NCBI GenBank assembly: GCA_964229545.1
Contig: CAXRDP010000066.1
Span: forward strand, 1-10,725
DNA length: 10,725 bases
From: UBA724 sp964229545
GTDB lineage: Bacteria; Bacteroidota; Bacteroidia; Flavobacteriales; Flavobacteriaceae
Direction: 5' to 3'
Shown: positions 1 through 7,167 of the stretch, one piece after another
Position numbering within the stretch: the first letter of the stretch is position 1
How the letters are laid out: the number at the start of each line of letters is the position of its first letter
The notes under the pieces: model-generated
What the model saw: only the letters and a program-made list of their open reading frames with translations
Database searches by the model: none
What the model was told of the DNA's origin: nothing
Program-made: the position numbers and the translations under genes

Positions 1-1221
1 ATCTGCATGCAGCCTATTGCCTAATTTCTCTATCACTTGCTTGCGCAATTGCGCAACCAAGGCTTCCCAATCTTGCCCATTGTCATGAGGTGCATTGATC
101 ATCACAAACCAGTTTTCTTTGCCTTTGGGCGCATCAGCCACGACGTCTTTGGCAGTGATGTTTACATAAATGGTAGGATCTTCTGACAAGGTTTTTTTAC
201 TAAAAATAGCCTCAAATTCTGCCTTGTAGTTCTCGCTAAAAAAGATGTTATGTAAATCCAACTCAGAAAAAGATTTAGATATGCCCCAATAGAAAATTAC
301 AGCCGAGCTGGAACGTTCTTGTCGCAAAGTACGCTCTGGTGCTTTTTGGTCGGGCAGTAGATGTCGATAGGTCGGCACCACATCCATATTGGACACCACC
401 ACATCGGCAGTGTGTTGTTTTCCACCGACCTCAACCCCCATCGCCACACCATTTTCAACCACAATGCGATCCACAGGTATATTGTACTCAAATGTTACTC
501 CCTTTCGCATGGCCAGACTCACCAAACTGTTGGTGATATCCACCATACCTTTGTCTGGAACATAAGTGCCATAGTGCTGCTCCAAGTGCTGAATCAACGT
601 CATCATGCCCGGGGTTTGGTACGGGTCAGAGCCATTGTAAGTCGCAAAGCGGTCGTAGAACTGCACCAAGTGGGGTTCTTGTAGCTGTTTTTTGTTGACT
701 TTGTGCAGGCTTGTTTCCAACTCATAAGCAAACAACTTAGCAATGCCTTTGAGCGTATCAGTGCTTAGATAGGTTTGCCATTTGTGAAGTGATTGTTCCA
801 AAAACAAGGCTTTGGTGCGGTTGTACTTCATGGCGGCTTTGTCAAGATATTTTTGAAGCCGTTTTTTGGGTACACATAACTGTTTCTCTACTTCTTCAAA
901 AAAAGCATTTGTGTCTCCATAGGCCTTCAGGTTTGTGCCATCTTCCCAAAAATACTGACATCCCACCGACTTGCGCTTGTAGCCAAAATGATCTCTGGGA
1001 TTTTCACCGGCCAATTCGAATAATTCATCCACAAATTGTGGCATGGTAAACAACGAAGGGCCCAGATCAAAGCGATAGTCCCCCAAAGAAAACGAAGAAA
1101 GTTTGCCGCCGGCAAACGGGTTTTTTTCAAAAACAGTCACCTTATAGCCCTGACATGCCAAACGAATGGCAGTGGCAATCCCGCCAATTCCAGAACCTAT
1201 AATGACTGCTTTTTGACTCAT
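1..1221 (-). CDS. crtD: Carotenoid 3,4-desaturase, CrtD-like (3' end outside window)
   Basis: FAD-dependent desaturase of the CrtI/CrtD family. It probably introduces the 3',4' double bond into a 1'-hydroxylated acyclic carotenoid end. 407 codons are open without interruption up to the left edge; family members are about 500 residues, so roughly the last fifth is missing. Residues 9-14 (GSGIGG) are the dinucleotide-binding loop, E32 in FEK is the usual ribose-binding acid, and GGK at 38-40 and DLGPSLFTMP at about 51-60 are family motifs. A second region, GMVDITNSL near residues 225-235, matches the family's central motif. The ATG overlaps the stop of the CrtA-like gene (ATGA), which points to translational coupling and shared transcription. 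The assignment to CrtD rather than a second CrtI rests mainly on the CrtA-like neighbour and on the separate crtI in this window. Desaturase or oxidase activity on another carotenoid remains possible. Confidence 0.8.
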   Translation of the reverse strand, partial: MSQKAVIIGSGIGGIATAIRLACQGYKVTVFEKNPFAGGKLSSFSLGDYRFDLGPSLFTMPQFVDELFELAGENPRDHFGYKRKSVGCQYFWEDGTNLKAYGDTNAFFEEVEKQLCVPKKRLQKYLDKAAMKYNRTKALFLEQSLHKWQTYLSTDTLKGIAKLFAYELETSLHKVNKKQLQEPHLVQFYDRFATYNGSDPYQTPGMMTLIQHLEQHYGTYVPDKGMVDITNSLVSLAMRKGVTFEYNIPVDRIVVENGVAMGVEVGGKQHTADVVVSNMDVVPTYRHLLPDQKAPERTLRQERSSSAVIFYWGISKSFSELDLHNIFFSENYKAEFEAIFSKKTLSEDPTIYVNITAKDVVADAPKGKENWFVMINAPHDNGQDWEALVAQLRKQVIEKLGNRLHAD

Positions 1222-1883
1222 GAGGTGTGGGTTGTGGATAGAATTTCAAACCGATTGAACATATCTTCCTTGTACCATTTGCGCTGTTTGGTTTTACGAA
1301 CAATGTCAGCATGCGCTTGCTGTTTGTAGGCAAAGGTATGAATGGATTCTTTGTTGTCCCACACACTAAAGGTAGCTTGTTGTACAAAAGGCCACTCGCC
1401 TATGCCTTTAAAAAAATGTACCCCTTCTGCGTTTTTGATGGCTTTGGATGCTTGTGGCACATGGCGCCAAAAATCTATCAATCGACTTTTTCGAAGGGTG
1501 GCACGGGTGATAACACCTATGGGTTGGCCTCCCAATGGCTTTTGAACCTCAAAAGGCTGTTGGCCACTCCAGTGACCGTGAGTGTGTATGGGGTGTAAAT
1601 GATAGGCCACTTGTTTGGAAGACCGTTCGAAAAACTGCCTCCCGAGTTTGTGATGCTCAAAAAAATGTTTTTTGCTGTCCTCAGCATCCCAAACGCTGAG
1701 CAAAGCATAGGTTGAAAAATCGGGCCGTAGACTAAATCCCGCGCCTGCACCTGTGCCCAACATACGGTAAAACTGCAAACCCTCTACTTGTTGCAATTGT
1801 TTATGAGCCCGTTGCATTTGGGTAAATGCCCAAAACCTATGCGATTGATAGGTGAAAAAATGAAGATGCACTTGTTGACCCAT
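1218..1883 (-). CDS. CrtA-like carotenoid 2-hydroxylase (spheroidene monooxygenase family)
   Basis: 221-residue soluble protein resembling spheroidene monooxygenase (CrtA). In Flavobacterium a CrtA relative is known to act as a carotenoid 2-hydroxylase in myxol synthesis, and that is the likely role here, on the acyclic psi end next to the carbon acted on by CrtC/CrtD. The protein has two similar halves: FW at 17-18, EGLQFYR at 34-40 and SVWD at 63-66 recur as FW at 138-139, EGVHFFK at 153-159 and SVWD at 173-176, as expected for a duplicated ferredoxin-like (dimeric alpha-beta barrel) unit. A His-rich linker lies at about 95-104. There is no signal peptide or membrane segment. The start ATG at 1881-1883 is preceded by a short AT-rich leader. 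The stop overlaps the crtD start by 4 bases, so the two genes form an operon. Family assignment is from pattern memory, supported by the crtD neighbour. Whether the product is a 2-hydroxy- or 2-keto-carotenoid cannot be read from sequence. Confidence 0.77.
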   Translation of the reverse strand: MGQQVHLHFFTYQSHRFWAFTQMQRAHKQLQQVEGLQFYRMLGTGAGAGFSLRPDFSTYALLSVWDAEDSKKHFFEHHKLGRQFFERSSKQVAYHLHPIHTHGHWSGQQPFEVQKPLGGQPIGVITRATLRKSRLIDFWRHVPQASKAIKNAEGVHFFKGIGEWPFVQQATFSVWDNKESIHTFAYKQQAHADIVRKTKQRKWYKEDMFNRFEILSTTHTS

Positions 1884-1892
1884 TATGTTTTG

Positions 1893-1920
1893 TTAAAATA
1901 CATTATAAACATACAGCAAA
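1893..1920 (-). promoter_or_regulatory. Possible promoter of the crtA-like/crtD operon
   Basis: Read on the minus strand, TTTG (1917-1920) is followed after 16 bases by TATTTTAA (1893-1900). This is an approximate fit to the Bacteroidota -33/-7 pattern (TTG, then TAnnTTTG). The start codon lies only 9 bases further on. An imperfect inverted repeat, TGTTAA...TAAACA, spans 1891-1911 and could be an operator. The fit is weak because the whole region is AT-rich. Confidence 0.32.
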
Positions 1921-2016
1921 CTTTACTTTTTACTTTAATGCTTGTGTTAACAATTTAATAACATCCATGATACAAAAACATAACATTATGCTAGTTTTTA
2001 AGTTACCTAATATTTC

Positions 2017-2033
2017 TTGTTTTGGCCAAACAA
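2017..2033. repeat. Inverted repeat in the leader of the receptor gene
   Basis: TTGTTT (2017-2022) and AAACAA (2028-2033) are perfect inverted copies around TGGCC. Nested inside is the perfect palindrome TTTGGCCAAA (2021-2030). It ends 9 bases before the receptor ATG, so it could be an operator or a small 5'-leader hairpin that controls translation. The symmetry is clear; the function is a guess. Confidence 0.4.
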
Positions 2034-2042
2034 TTTAAAACA

Positions 2043-4748
2043 ATGAAAAAACTATTTTCTTCAATATTCATTTTTACTGGTTTGGTTCTTAGCGCACAAA
2101 CCGGTGTGGTCAAAGGTCGTGTGTTGGACAACAACAACTTTCCCTTGCCCGGGGCTACTATTAGCATAAGCCCATCAGGAAAGTCTGGTGTGACAGATTT
2201 TAACGGGTTTTTTGCACTTTCGGCCGTAACAAAAGGGAGTCAAGAAGTGCTTGTTCGTTACATAGGCTTTGAAAGTGCTACTCAAAAAATAGAGGTGGTG
2301 GAAGGGCAAACGGCTGTTCTTGACTTTGTTCTTTCACCAGCCGTAAGCGAACTTGATGAAGTAGTTGTATCTGGATATCAAGGAGGTATTGTAAAGGCAC
2401 TCAACAAACAACGCAATGACATCAACGTAACCAATGTAGTGTCTGCAGACCAAGCGGGCAAATATCCCGATGACAATATTGGAGATGCCATCAAACGTGT
2501 TTCTGGAATCAGCGTTCAAAATGACCAGGGAGAAGCACGTGACATCATTATGCGAGGTTTCGGCCCCTCTCTTAACAGCGTGACCCTAAACGGAGATCGT
2601 ATTCCTTCTGCAGAGGGTGACAACAGAAAAGTACAACTCGATTTGATTCCCACCAATATGATACAATCTATTGAGGTGAACAAATCACTCACTCCCGATA
2701 TGGAAGCCGATGCCATCGGTGGTTCTGTAAACCTTGTTACAAGATCCAACCCTCCCGGATTCCGCGCATCAGCTACCGTCTCTGGCGGAACCAATCCCAT
2801 TCGTGATGGGGGATACAACGCCAACATAGCACTGCTTGTGGCAGACAAATTCAATGACAAATTGAGCTATACCTTGAGTTCTACCTTACAATCTAGAGAT
2901 TATGGTTCTGACAACGTTGAGTTCGAATGGAACAATCCTGCAGATTGGACAACAGATGGTGCCATCAAAGAAATGGACATCCGCCGTTATGATGTAAAGC
3001 GCACGCGCAGAAGTGTGTCACTCAACTTGGATTATCAACTCAATGACAACAACAGTTTGTATTTTAAATCTATATACAACCACCGTGATGATTGGGAAAA
3101 CCGTTTTCGCCTGCGATTGGATGATGTGGCTAATGGTACATTGAGATTGCGCAAACAAACCAAAGGAGGTATTGGCAATGACGACAACAAAAACCGTCGC
3201 TTGGAAGATCAACGTACCCAAAAATACAGTTTAGGGGGCTCACACCTTATGGGTAAATTGAGCTTAGATTGGAAAGCGTCTACCTCCAAAGCTGCCGAAA
3301 AACGTCCCGATGAGCGTTATATACGTTTCGATCGCAAAGATGTTACTTTCAGTAGCCTTAACATTTCAAACCCTGAAAGACCTCTGTTTGTATTGCAAAG
3401 TGATTGGGATGACCCTGCTGAATTCAAATACAAAAAAACAGAGGACGCACAAAAACAAACAGAAGAGAAAAACAATTCTTTAAAGTTTGACATCAAAGTT
3501 CCTTTTAGCGAAAATGGAGAATTTAAATTTGGAGGAAAGTTTAATGAAAAAATTAAAATGCGCGATGACGTCTGGCACGAATATGACGATGATTTGGGCA
3601 TGCTTTCTGATGTCGCCAATTTTGTTGCTACTGTAAACGGTTATGAGCCTGGAGATCAATACCAACTTGGCACGTTTGCTACCGCGGAATATCTTGGCAG
3701 TCTTACGCTTGAAGGCGCTGGCGATCCACAATTTGACAGCTATGTAATGGACGAGTTTGCCGGTGGTAACTACAATGCTGACGAGACCATCAAAGCCGGA
3801 TATGTGATGTTTACAAATCGTATTGGCGCCAAAACAAAAGTTGTGGCTGGTGTACGTTTGGAAGCCACAGAAGTAGATTATGTAGGCTATGAGTATGATG
3901 AGACCTCAGACAGCACACCTGCAGATTTAGAAACGGTTTCAGGTTCAAAAAGCTATTCCAACCTACTTCCTAGTATCAACGCCCAATATAATCATAACGA
4001 TAATTTGGTATTCAATTTGGCTTATAGCCAATCTATCGCGCGTCCTGACTACTACGATTTGGTACCCTACAAATATGCTGTTTCAGAAGACAAAGAGGTG
4101 GCTTTTGGTAATCCCGATTTGGAAGCTTCTGTTTCTAACAACTTCGACTTGATGGTAGAAAATTACATAGGCTCTACAGGACTATTGTCTGGTGGCTTGT
4201 TCTTTAAGTCCATCAACAACTGGTTGTACACCTTTACCACAAATGACTTCATTTATAATGGAGAAAGTGGCTACAACTTCAGTCAGTTGCGAAATGGTAA
4301 ATCTGCGTCAGTGTTTGGAGCCGAAATTGCCTTCCAAACCAAATTGTTCAAAAACCTTGCTTTGGCAGGAAATTACACTTTCACAGACTCTACTACGGAC
4401 AATGTAGAAGGTCGTGACGATGTTCCACTAGCGGGCGCTGTTGAAAATATGTACAACCTGTCTTTGGCTTATGAAACCAGTAAGTTTTTTGTGCGGGCTT
4501 CGATGAACCATGCAGGTGCTTCTTTGGATGAACTAGGTGGAGAGTCTTGGGAAGACCGTTATTACGATGAGCAAACCTTTGTGGACCTCAACGCTACTTA
4601 CAACCTAAATGATAAAGTTCGTTTCTTTGTAGAAGCCAAAAATCTAACGAACCAACCTTTGCGATACTATCAAGGTTTGCGTGAGCGCACCATGCAATTG
4701 GAGTATTACAACATCAGTTGGAACCTAGGTGTTAAGATAGATTTATAA
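2043..4748 (+). CDS. TonB-dependent outer-membrane receptor, phytase-linked
   Basis: 901-residue outer-membrane transporter driven by TonB-ExbB-ExbD. Residues 1-19 form a signal peptide ending LSAQ. A carboxypeptidase-regulatory-like beta-sandwich domain follows at about 23-105 (VKGRVLDNNNFPLPGATI, then TDFNGFF). DEVVVSG near 112 is a TonB-box-like segment. The plug, about 130-240, carries QAGKYPDDNIGDAIKRVSG, MRGFG and a final GGSVNLVTR; this plug style resembles the Xanthomonas/Caulobacter-type receptor family (TIGR01782) rather than SusC. The rest is a beta-barrel ending in KIDL. There is no SusD partner. The ATG at 2043 is preferred over an in-frame TTG 21 bases upstream because the signal peptide begins MKK at the ATG. 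The stop shares one base with the phytase start (TAATG). The neighbour suggests uptake of inositol phosphates or another product of phytate hydrolysis, but no ligand residue can be identified, and iron-phytate uptake is an alternative. Confidence 0.93.
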   Translation: MKKLFSSIFIFTGLVLSAQTGVVKGRVLDNNNFPLPGATISISPSGKSGVTDFNGFFALSAVTKGSQEVLVRYIGFESATQKIEVVEGQTAVLDFVLSPAVSELDEVVVSGYQGGIVKALNKQRNDINVTNVVSADQAGKYPDDNIGDAIKRVSGISVQNDQGEARDIIMRGFGPSLNSVTLNGDRIPSAEGDNRKVQLDLIPTNMIQSIEVNKSLTPDMEADAIGGSVNLVTRSNPPGFRASATVSGGTNPIRDGGYNANIALLVADKFNDKLSYTLSSTLQSRDYGSDNVEFEWNNPADWTTDGAIKEMDIRRYDVKRTRRSVSLNLDYQLNDNNSLYFKSIYNHRDDWENRFRLRLDDVANGTLRLRKQTKGGIGNDDNKNRRLEDQRTQKYSLGGSHLMGKLSLDWKASTSKAAEKRPDERYIRFDRKDVTFSSLNISNPERPLFVLQSDWDDPAEFKYKKTEDAQKQTEEKNNSLKFDIKVPFSENGEFKFGGKFNEKIKMRDDVWHEYDDDLGMLSDVANFVATVNGYEPGDQYQLGTFATAEYLGSLTLEGAGDPQFDSYVMDEFAGGNYNADETIKAGYVMFTNRIGAKTKVVAGVRLEATEVDYVGYEYDETSDSTPADLETVSGSKSYSNLLPSINAQYNHNDNLVFNLAYSQSIARPDYYDLVPYKYAVSEDKEVAFGNPDLEASVSNNFDLMVENYIGSTGLLSGGLFFKSINNWLYTFTTNDFIYNGESGYNFSQLRNGKSASVFGAEIAFQTKLFKNLALAGNYTFTDSTTDNVEGRDDVPLAGAVENMYNLSLAYETSKFFVRASMNHAGASLDELGGESWEDRYYDEQTFVDLNATYNLNDKVRFFVEAKNLTNQPLRYYQGLRERTMQLEYYNISWNLGVKIDL

Positions 4749-5767
4749 TGAAAAACCTTTTAAGAATTGCGTTTGTAGGAGCTGCATTTCTAGGATATTC
4801 ACAAGAGCGGGTCGAGGCCCGCTCTTTTGATTCCATTGATGTAGAAGCATCCTTGGAGACCCAAGCCGTCATCAGTCATGATGACGCAGCAGACGATATC
4901 TGTATTTGGGAAAACCCTCAAGATGTAGAAGCTTCTTTAGTTGTGGCCACCGATAAAAAATACGGTCTTATTTCTTACAATTTAGAAGGCAAAATCTTGC
5001 ACCATTACCCTTTTGGAAAGATTAATAATGTAGATATACTTCCCGAATTCCAGATGGGAAACAATCGTATTCCCTTGCTTTGTGGCTCTAACCGAAATGA
5101 AGACACCATCGATCTTTTTGAATTGCAACCCGATGGTCAGATGAAGCTACTCAGCAGCACTCCTACCGAAGTCAATGAAGTCTATGGAATATGTTTTTAT
5201 ACAGGCGACAAAGACTATGTTTTTGTCAGTAGTAAAAAAGGAGAGGTCGTTCAGTATTTATTAGGTGTAAATGATGGAATTCCTCAATTGCATAAACTGC
5301 GAACCTTGCGCTTTTCAAGCATCGTAGAGGGGCTGGCTGGGGATTCCCATTACGGAAAACTCTATGTGGCTCAGGAGCGAAAAGGTCTTTGGCAAATCAA
5401 CGCAGCGCCCTGGAAACCATTACAAAAAGAGATGTTGCTCAAAACAGATCGAAAGCAACTGCGCCCCGACTTTGAGGGAGTGGCGGTTCGTGATGATGGC
5501 CATGGTACGGGTACCATAGTGGTCTCTGTGCAAGGTTCCAACGCCTATGCACTAGTCGATAGAGAAACAAAAGCCCTAAAAGCACTGTTACACATAAAAG
5601 ATGGAGTGGTCGATGGCGTGCAAGATACTGATGGCTTGGATGTCAGCACCCTTCAGTCTGAGCGATTCCCATCGGGTCTGCTGATTGTACAAGACGGGAA
5701 CAACAGTCCTGACACACAAAATTTTAAATTTGTAGATTGGGAGACCATCGAAAAAAGAATAAAATGA
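4748..5767 (+). CDS. Beta-propeller phytase (3-phytase), secreted
   Basis: 339-residue calcium-dependent beta-propeller phytase (BPP), which releases phosphate stepwise from myo-inositol hexakisphosphate. Residues 1-19 are a signal peptide ending GYSQ, so the enzyme should be periplasmic or outside the cell. Family motifs appear in order: ADDICIWENP at 48-57 (usual form DDPAIWVNP), KYGLISYNLEGK at 71-82, NNVD at 93-96, EGLAGDSHYGKLYVAQE at 194-210, DFEGVAV at 241-247, VQGSNAYALVDR at 261-272, DTDGLDV at 293-299, FPSGLLIVQDG at 307-317 and QNFKFVDWE at 324-332. The acidic residues in these motifs match the calcium- and phosphate-site residues of Bacillus BPPs. Length is typical of a single-domain enzyme, with no sign of truncation. 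The start overlaps the receptor stop by one base and the end overlaps the next start by four. Phosphate starvation is the plausible trigger, but no Pho-box-like site was recognised. Confidence 0.94.
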   Translation: MKNLLRIAFVGAAFLGYSQERVEARSFDSIDVEASLETQAVISHDDAADDICIWENPQDVEASLVVATDKKYGLISYNLEGKILHHYPFGKINNVDILPEFQMGNNRIPLLCGSNRNEDTIDLFELQPDGQMKLLSSTPTEVNEVYGICFYTGDKDYVFVSSKKGEVVQYLLGVNDGIPQLHKLRTLRFSSIVEGLAGDSHYGKLYVAQERKGLWQINAAPWKPLQKEMLLKTDRKQLRPDFEGVAVRDDGHGTGTIVVSVQGSNAYALVDRETKALKALLHIKDGVVDGVQDTDGLDVSTLQSERFPSGLLIVQDGNNSPDTQNFKFVDWETIEKRIK

Positions 5768-6585
5768 CTAAAAAGCTTCTTTTTATATTCCTATCTGGAT
5801 TTGTTAGCACAGCCCAACAAATCGTAGAACAATACGAACTCGGACATATCCTCGACGAGACCTCTGGCTTGGCTCTATTTGATAACTTCATATGGACCCA
5901 TAATGATTCAGGAGGTGATGCAGCGCTTTATGCGCTCTCTGCCAAGGGCGTTGTTGAAGAAAAAATGGTTCTTCCCCAACACAATAACTACGACTGGGAA
6001 GACCTAGCCACAGATGGCACCCACTTATATGTGGCCGATGTGGGTAATAATTTTGGAACTCGTAGAAACCTACAAATCCTAAAAGTAATTCTGAACGATG
6101 GGCAGTTGCAAAATGTGGAAAAATTAGAAGTGAGTTACCCCACACAAACCAGTTTTAATCTTGACCCAAAAACTCCTTATGATGCTGAAGGTCTGATTTG
6201 GATTAAAGACCAACTGCTGTTGTTTTCGAAAAACAGAAAATCACTCACTACCGAATTGTATTTGTGTCCCACAAGCCCTGGGAAACACACCCTAAAAAAA
6301 ATAGGTCAGCTCCCAGTCGGTGCCTTGGTTACAGGAGCAGATTATAAAGCAGAGGATAAACTATTGGTCTTAACCGCTTATAACAACAGAGGTGACCAAT
6401 TTTTGTTTTTAATCCCCGACTTTGACTTGGCTCCCAATACCAATCTAGACATCCAGTTATACCGCTTGCCATTGACCAAAGCACAAGTAGAGGGTGTAGC
6501 GATTATTGACTCAAAAACTTTTTGGATCAGTACGGAGCTTACCAAAAAACACCCGGCCAAGCTGATCAAAATCGAGCTGGACTAA
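5764..6585 (+). CDS. Secreted propeller-like protein of unknown function in phytase operon
   Basis: 273-residue exported protein, not assigned to a characterised enzyme. Residues 1-17 form a signal peptide (MTKKLLFIFL..., ending STAQ). The remainder shows a recurring pattern expected of a beta-propeller: DETSGLAL at 31-38, WTHNDSGGDAALYAL at 44-58, DWEDLATDGTHLYVADVGNN at 77-96, YDAEGLIW at 139-146, TGADYK at 190-195 and VEGVAII at 242-248. Each blade starts with acidic or Gly residues followed by a hydrophobic strand. Similar 'THNDSGG...WEDLA...YVADVGNN' proteins occur in Bacteroidota, usually annotated as hypothetical. The EGL/EGV motifs echo those of the phytase upstream, so a distant relationship is possible. 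The ATG at 5764 is chosen because MTKK opens the signal peptide; an in-frame ATG 27 bases earlier would put a charged extension in front of it. The 4-base ATGA overlap ties it to the phytase, suggesting a role in inositol-phosphate handling (inference). Confidence 0.85.
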   Translation: MTKKLLFIFLSGFVSTAQQIVEQYELGHILDETSGLALFDNFIWTHNDSGGDAALYALSAKGVVEEKMVLPQHNNYDWEDLATDGTHLYVADVGNNFGTRRNLQILKVILNDGQLQNVEKLEVSYPTQTSFNLDPKTPYDAEGLIWIKDQLLLFSKNRKSLTTELYLCPTSPGKHTLKKIGQLPVGALVTGADYKAEDKLLVLTAYNNRGDQFLFLIPDFDLAPNTNLDIQLYRLPLTKAQVEGVAIIDSKTFWISTELTKKHPAKLIKIELD

Positions 6586-6586
6586 G

Positions 6587-6625
6587 GTTTGGTTTTCTTT
6601 CCGAATTTGTATTTTTAAACCAAAC
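6587..6625. repeat. Inverted repeat flanking the FMN reductase promoter
   Basis: GTTTGGTTT (6587-6595) and AAACCAAAC (6617-6625) are perfect 9-base inverted copies with a 21-base spacer. They bracket the apparent promoter core, ending 8 bases before the ATG. It could be a regulator site. It could also be a weak stem after the phytate operon, but no T-run follows it. Confidence 0.45.
6588..6617 (+). promoter_or_regulatory. Likely promoter of the FMN reductase gene
   Basis: TTTG (6588-6591), an 18-base spacer and TATTTTTA (6610-6617) approximate the Bacteroidota -33/-7 consensus; the final G of TAnnTTTG is replaced by A. The leader to the ATG at 6634 is short. The gap after the preceding gene is only 48 bases, so read-through from the phytate operon is also possible. 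Confidence 0.45.
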
Positions 6626-6633
6626 AGATTGCT

Positions 6634-7167
6634 ATGAAAAATATCGTGGCTTTTGGAGCCAGTTCTTCTTCTCGTTCTATCAACCGACAATTGGCGGCCT
6701 ATGCTGCTTCGCAAGTAACCGATGCCAAAGTTCAAGTACTGGACCTAAACGATTACGAGATGCCCATCTACTCGCAAGATAGAGAAGAAAAAGAGGGCAT
6801 TCCAGAAAAAGCCTATGCGTTTAAAAAAGCTATTTCTGCAGCCGATGGTATTGTGATTTCGTTTGCCGAACACAACAGCGCTTATACAGCCGCTTTTAAA
6901 AATATTTTCGACTGGATATCTCGCATCGAAAAAGTGGTGTGGTACAACAAACCCATGTGGCTACTGTCCGCTTCCACCGGCGCTGGAGGTGCAAAACACG
7001 TGTTGGCCGCAGCACATAGCCGTATGTCGCGGGGAAATCCTCACGAGATTCCTACATTTTCACTGCCGGAATTCAACAAACACTTTGAGCCCAATACTGG
7101 CATCACAGATACTGAATTGGATCAAGAGTTTCAGGCGGCCCTTGAGGTGTTTGTCTCGCAATTATAA
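6634..7167 (+). CDS. NAD(P)H-dependent FMN reductase, flavodoxin-like fold
   Basis: 177-residue cytoplasmic flavoprotein of the FMN_red family, which transfers electrons from NAD(P)H to bound FMN and on to quinones, azo compounds, chromate or free flavin. The N-terminal strand and loop VAFGASSSSRSINRQLA (5-21) is the FMN-phosphate-binding loop (GSxxxxSxNxxL type). FAEHNSAYTAAFKNIFDWIS at 77-96 is the second flavin-contact segment (PEYN...LKNAIDW in many members). LLSASTGAGGAKH at 110-122 is the third flavin loop. Length is normal for the family. The ATG is preceded by a promoter-like element. Its last bases, including the stop TAA at 7165-7167, overlap the end of the convergent HMA-MauE gene by 6 bases. 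The natural substrate cannot be read from sequence, and no link to the phytate operon is evident beyond direction. Confidence 0.9.
   Translation: MKNIVAFGASSSSRSINRQLAAYAASQVTDAKVQVLDLNDYEMPIYSQDREEKEGIPEKAYAFKKAISAADGIVISFAEHNSAYTAAFKNIFDWISRIEKVVWYNKPMWLLSASTGAGGAKHVLAAAHSRMSRGNPHEIPTFSLPEFNKHFEPNTGITDTELDQEFQAALEVFVSQL

Larger units (their letters stand above)
1884..2042. promoter_or_regulatory. Divergent control region between carotenoid and phytate operons
   Basis: This 159-base AT-rich gap separates two operons that run in opposite directions, so both must be transcribed from here. I see no open frame with coding character. It contains the palindrome TGTTAACA (1945-1952), an inverted repeat just before the receptor gene (2017-2033), and a poor -33/-7 match for the leftward operon. 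No clean TAnnTTTG box is visible for the rightward operon. Confidence 0.6.

Noticed and set aside
361..684. Open plus-strand frame of 107 codons
   Set aside because: It is antisense to the unbroken crtD frame, has a His/Pro/Arg-rich composition and no recognisable motif.
1..1221. A second phytoene desaturase (CrtI paralogue)
   Set aside because: Possible by family, but operon coupling with a CrtA-like gene and a separate crtI in the same window favour CrtD.
2516..2860. Minus-strand frame of 114 codons inside the receptor gene
   Set aside because: It is opposite the conserved plug-domain coding sequence and shows no family motif; it is a shadow frame.
2043..4748. SusC-type glycan receptor of a polysaccharide utilisation locus
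   Set aside because: No SusD gene follows, the plug motifs resemble another receptor family, and the coupled gene is a phytase rather than a glycoside hydrolase.
6511..6782. Overlapping frames on both strands across the gap before the FMN reductase
   Set aside because: They straddle the end of one real gene and the start of another and are translated in frames other than the conserved ones.
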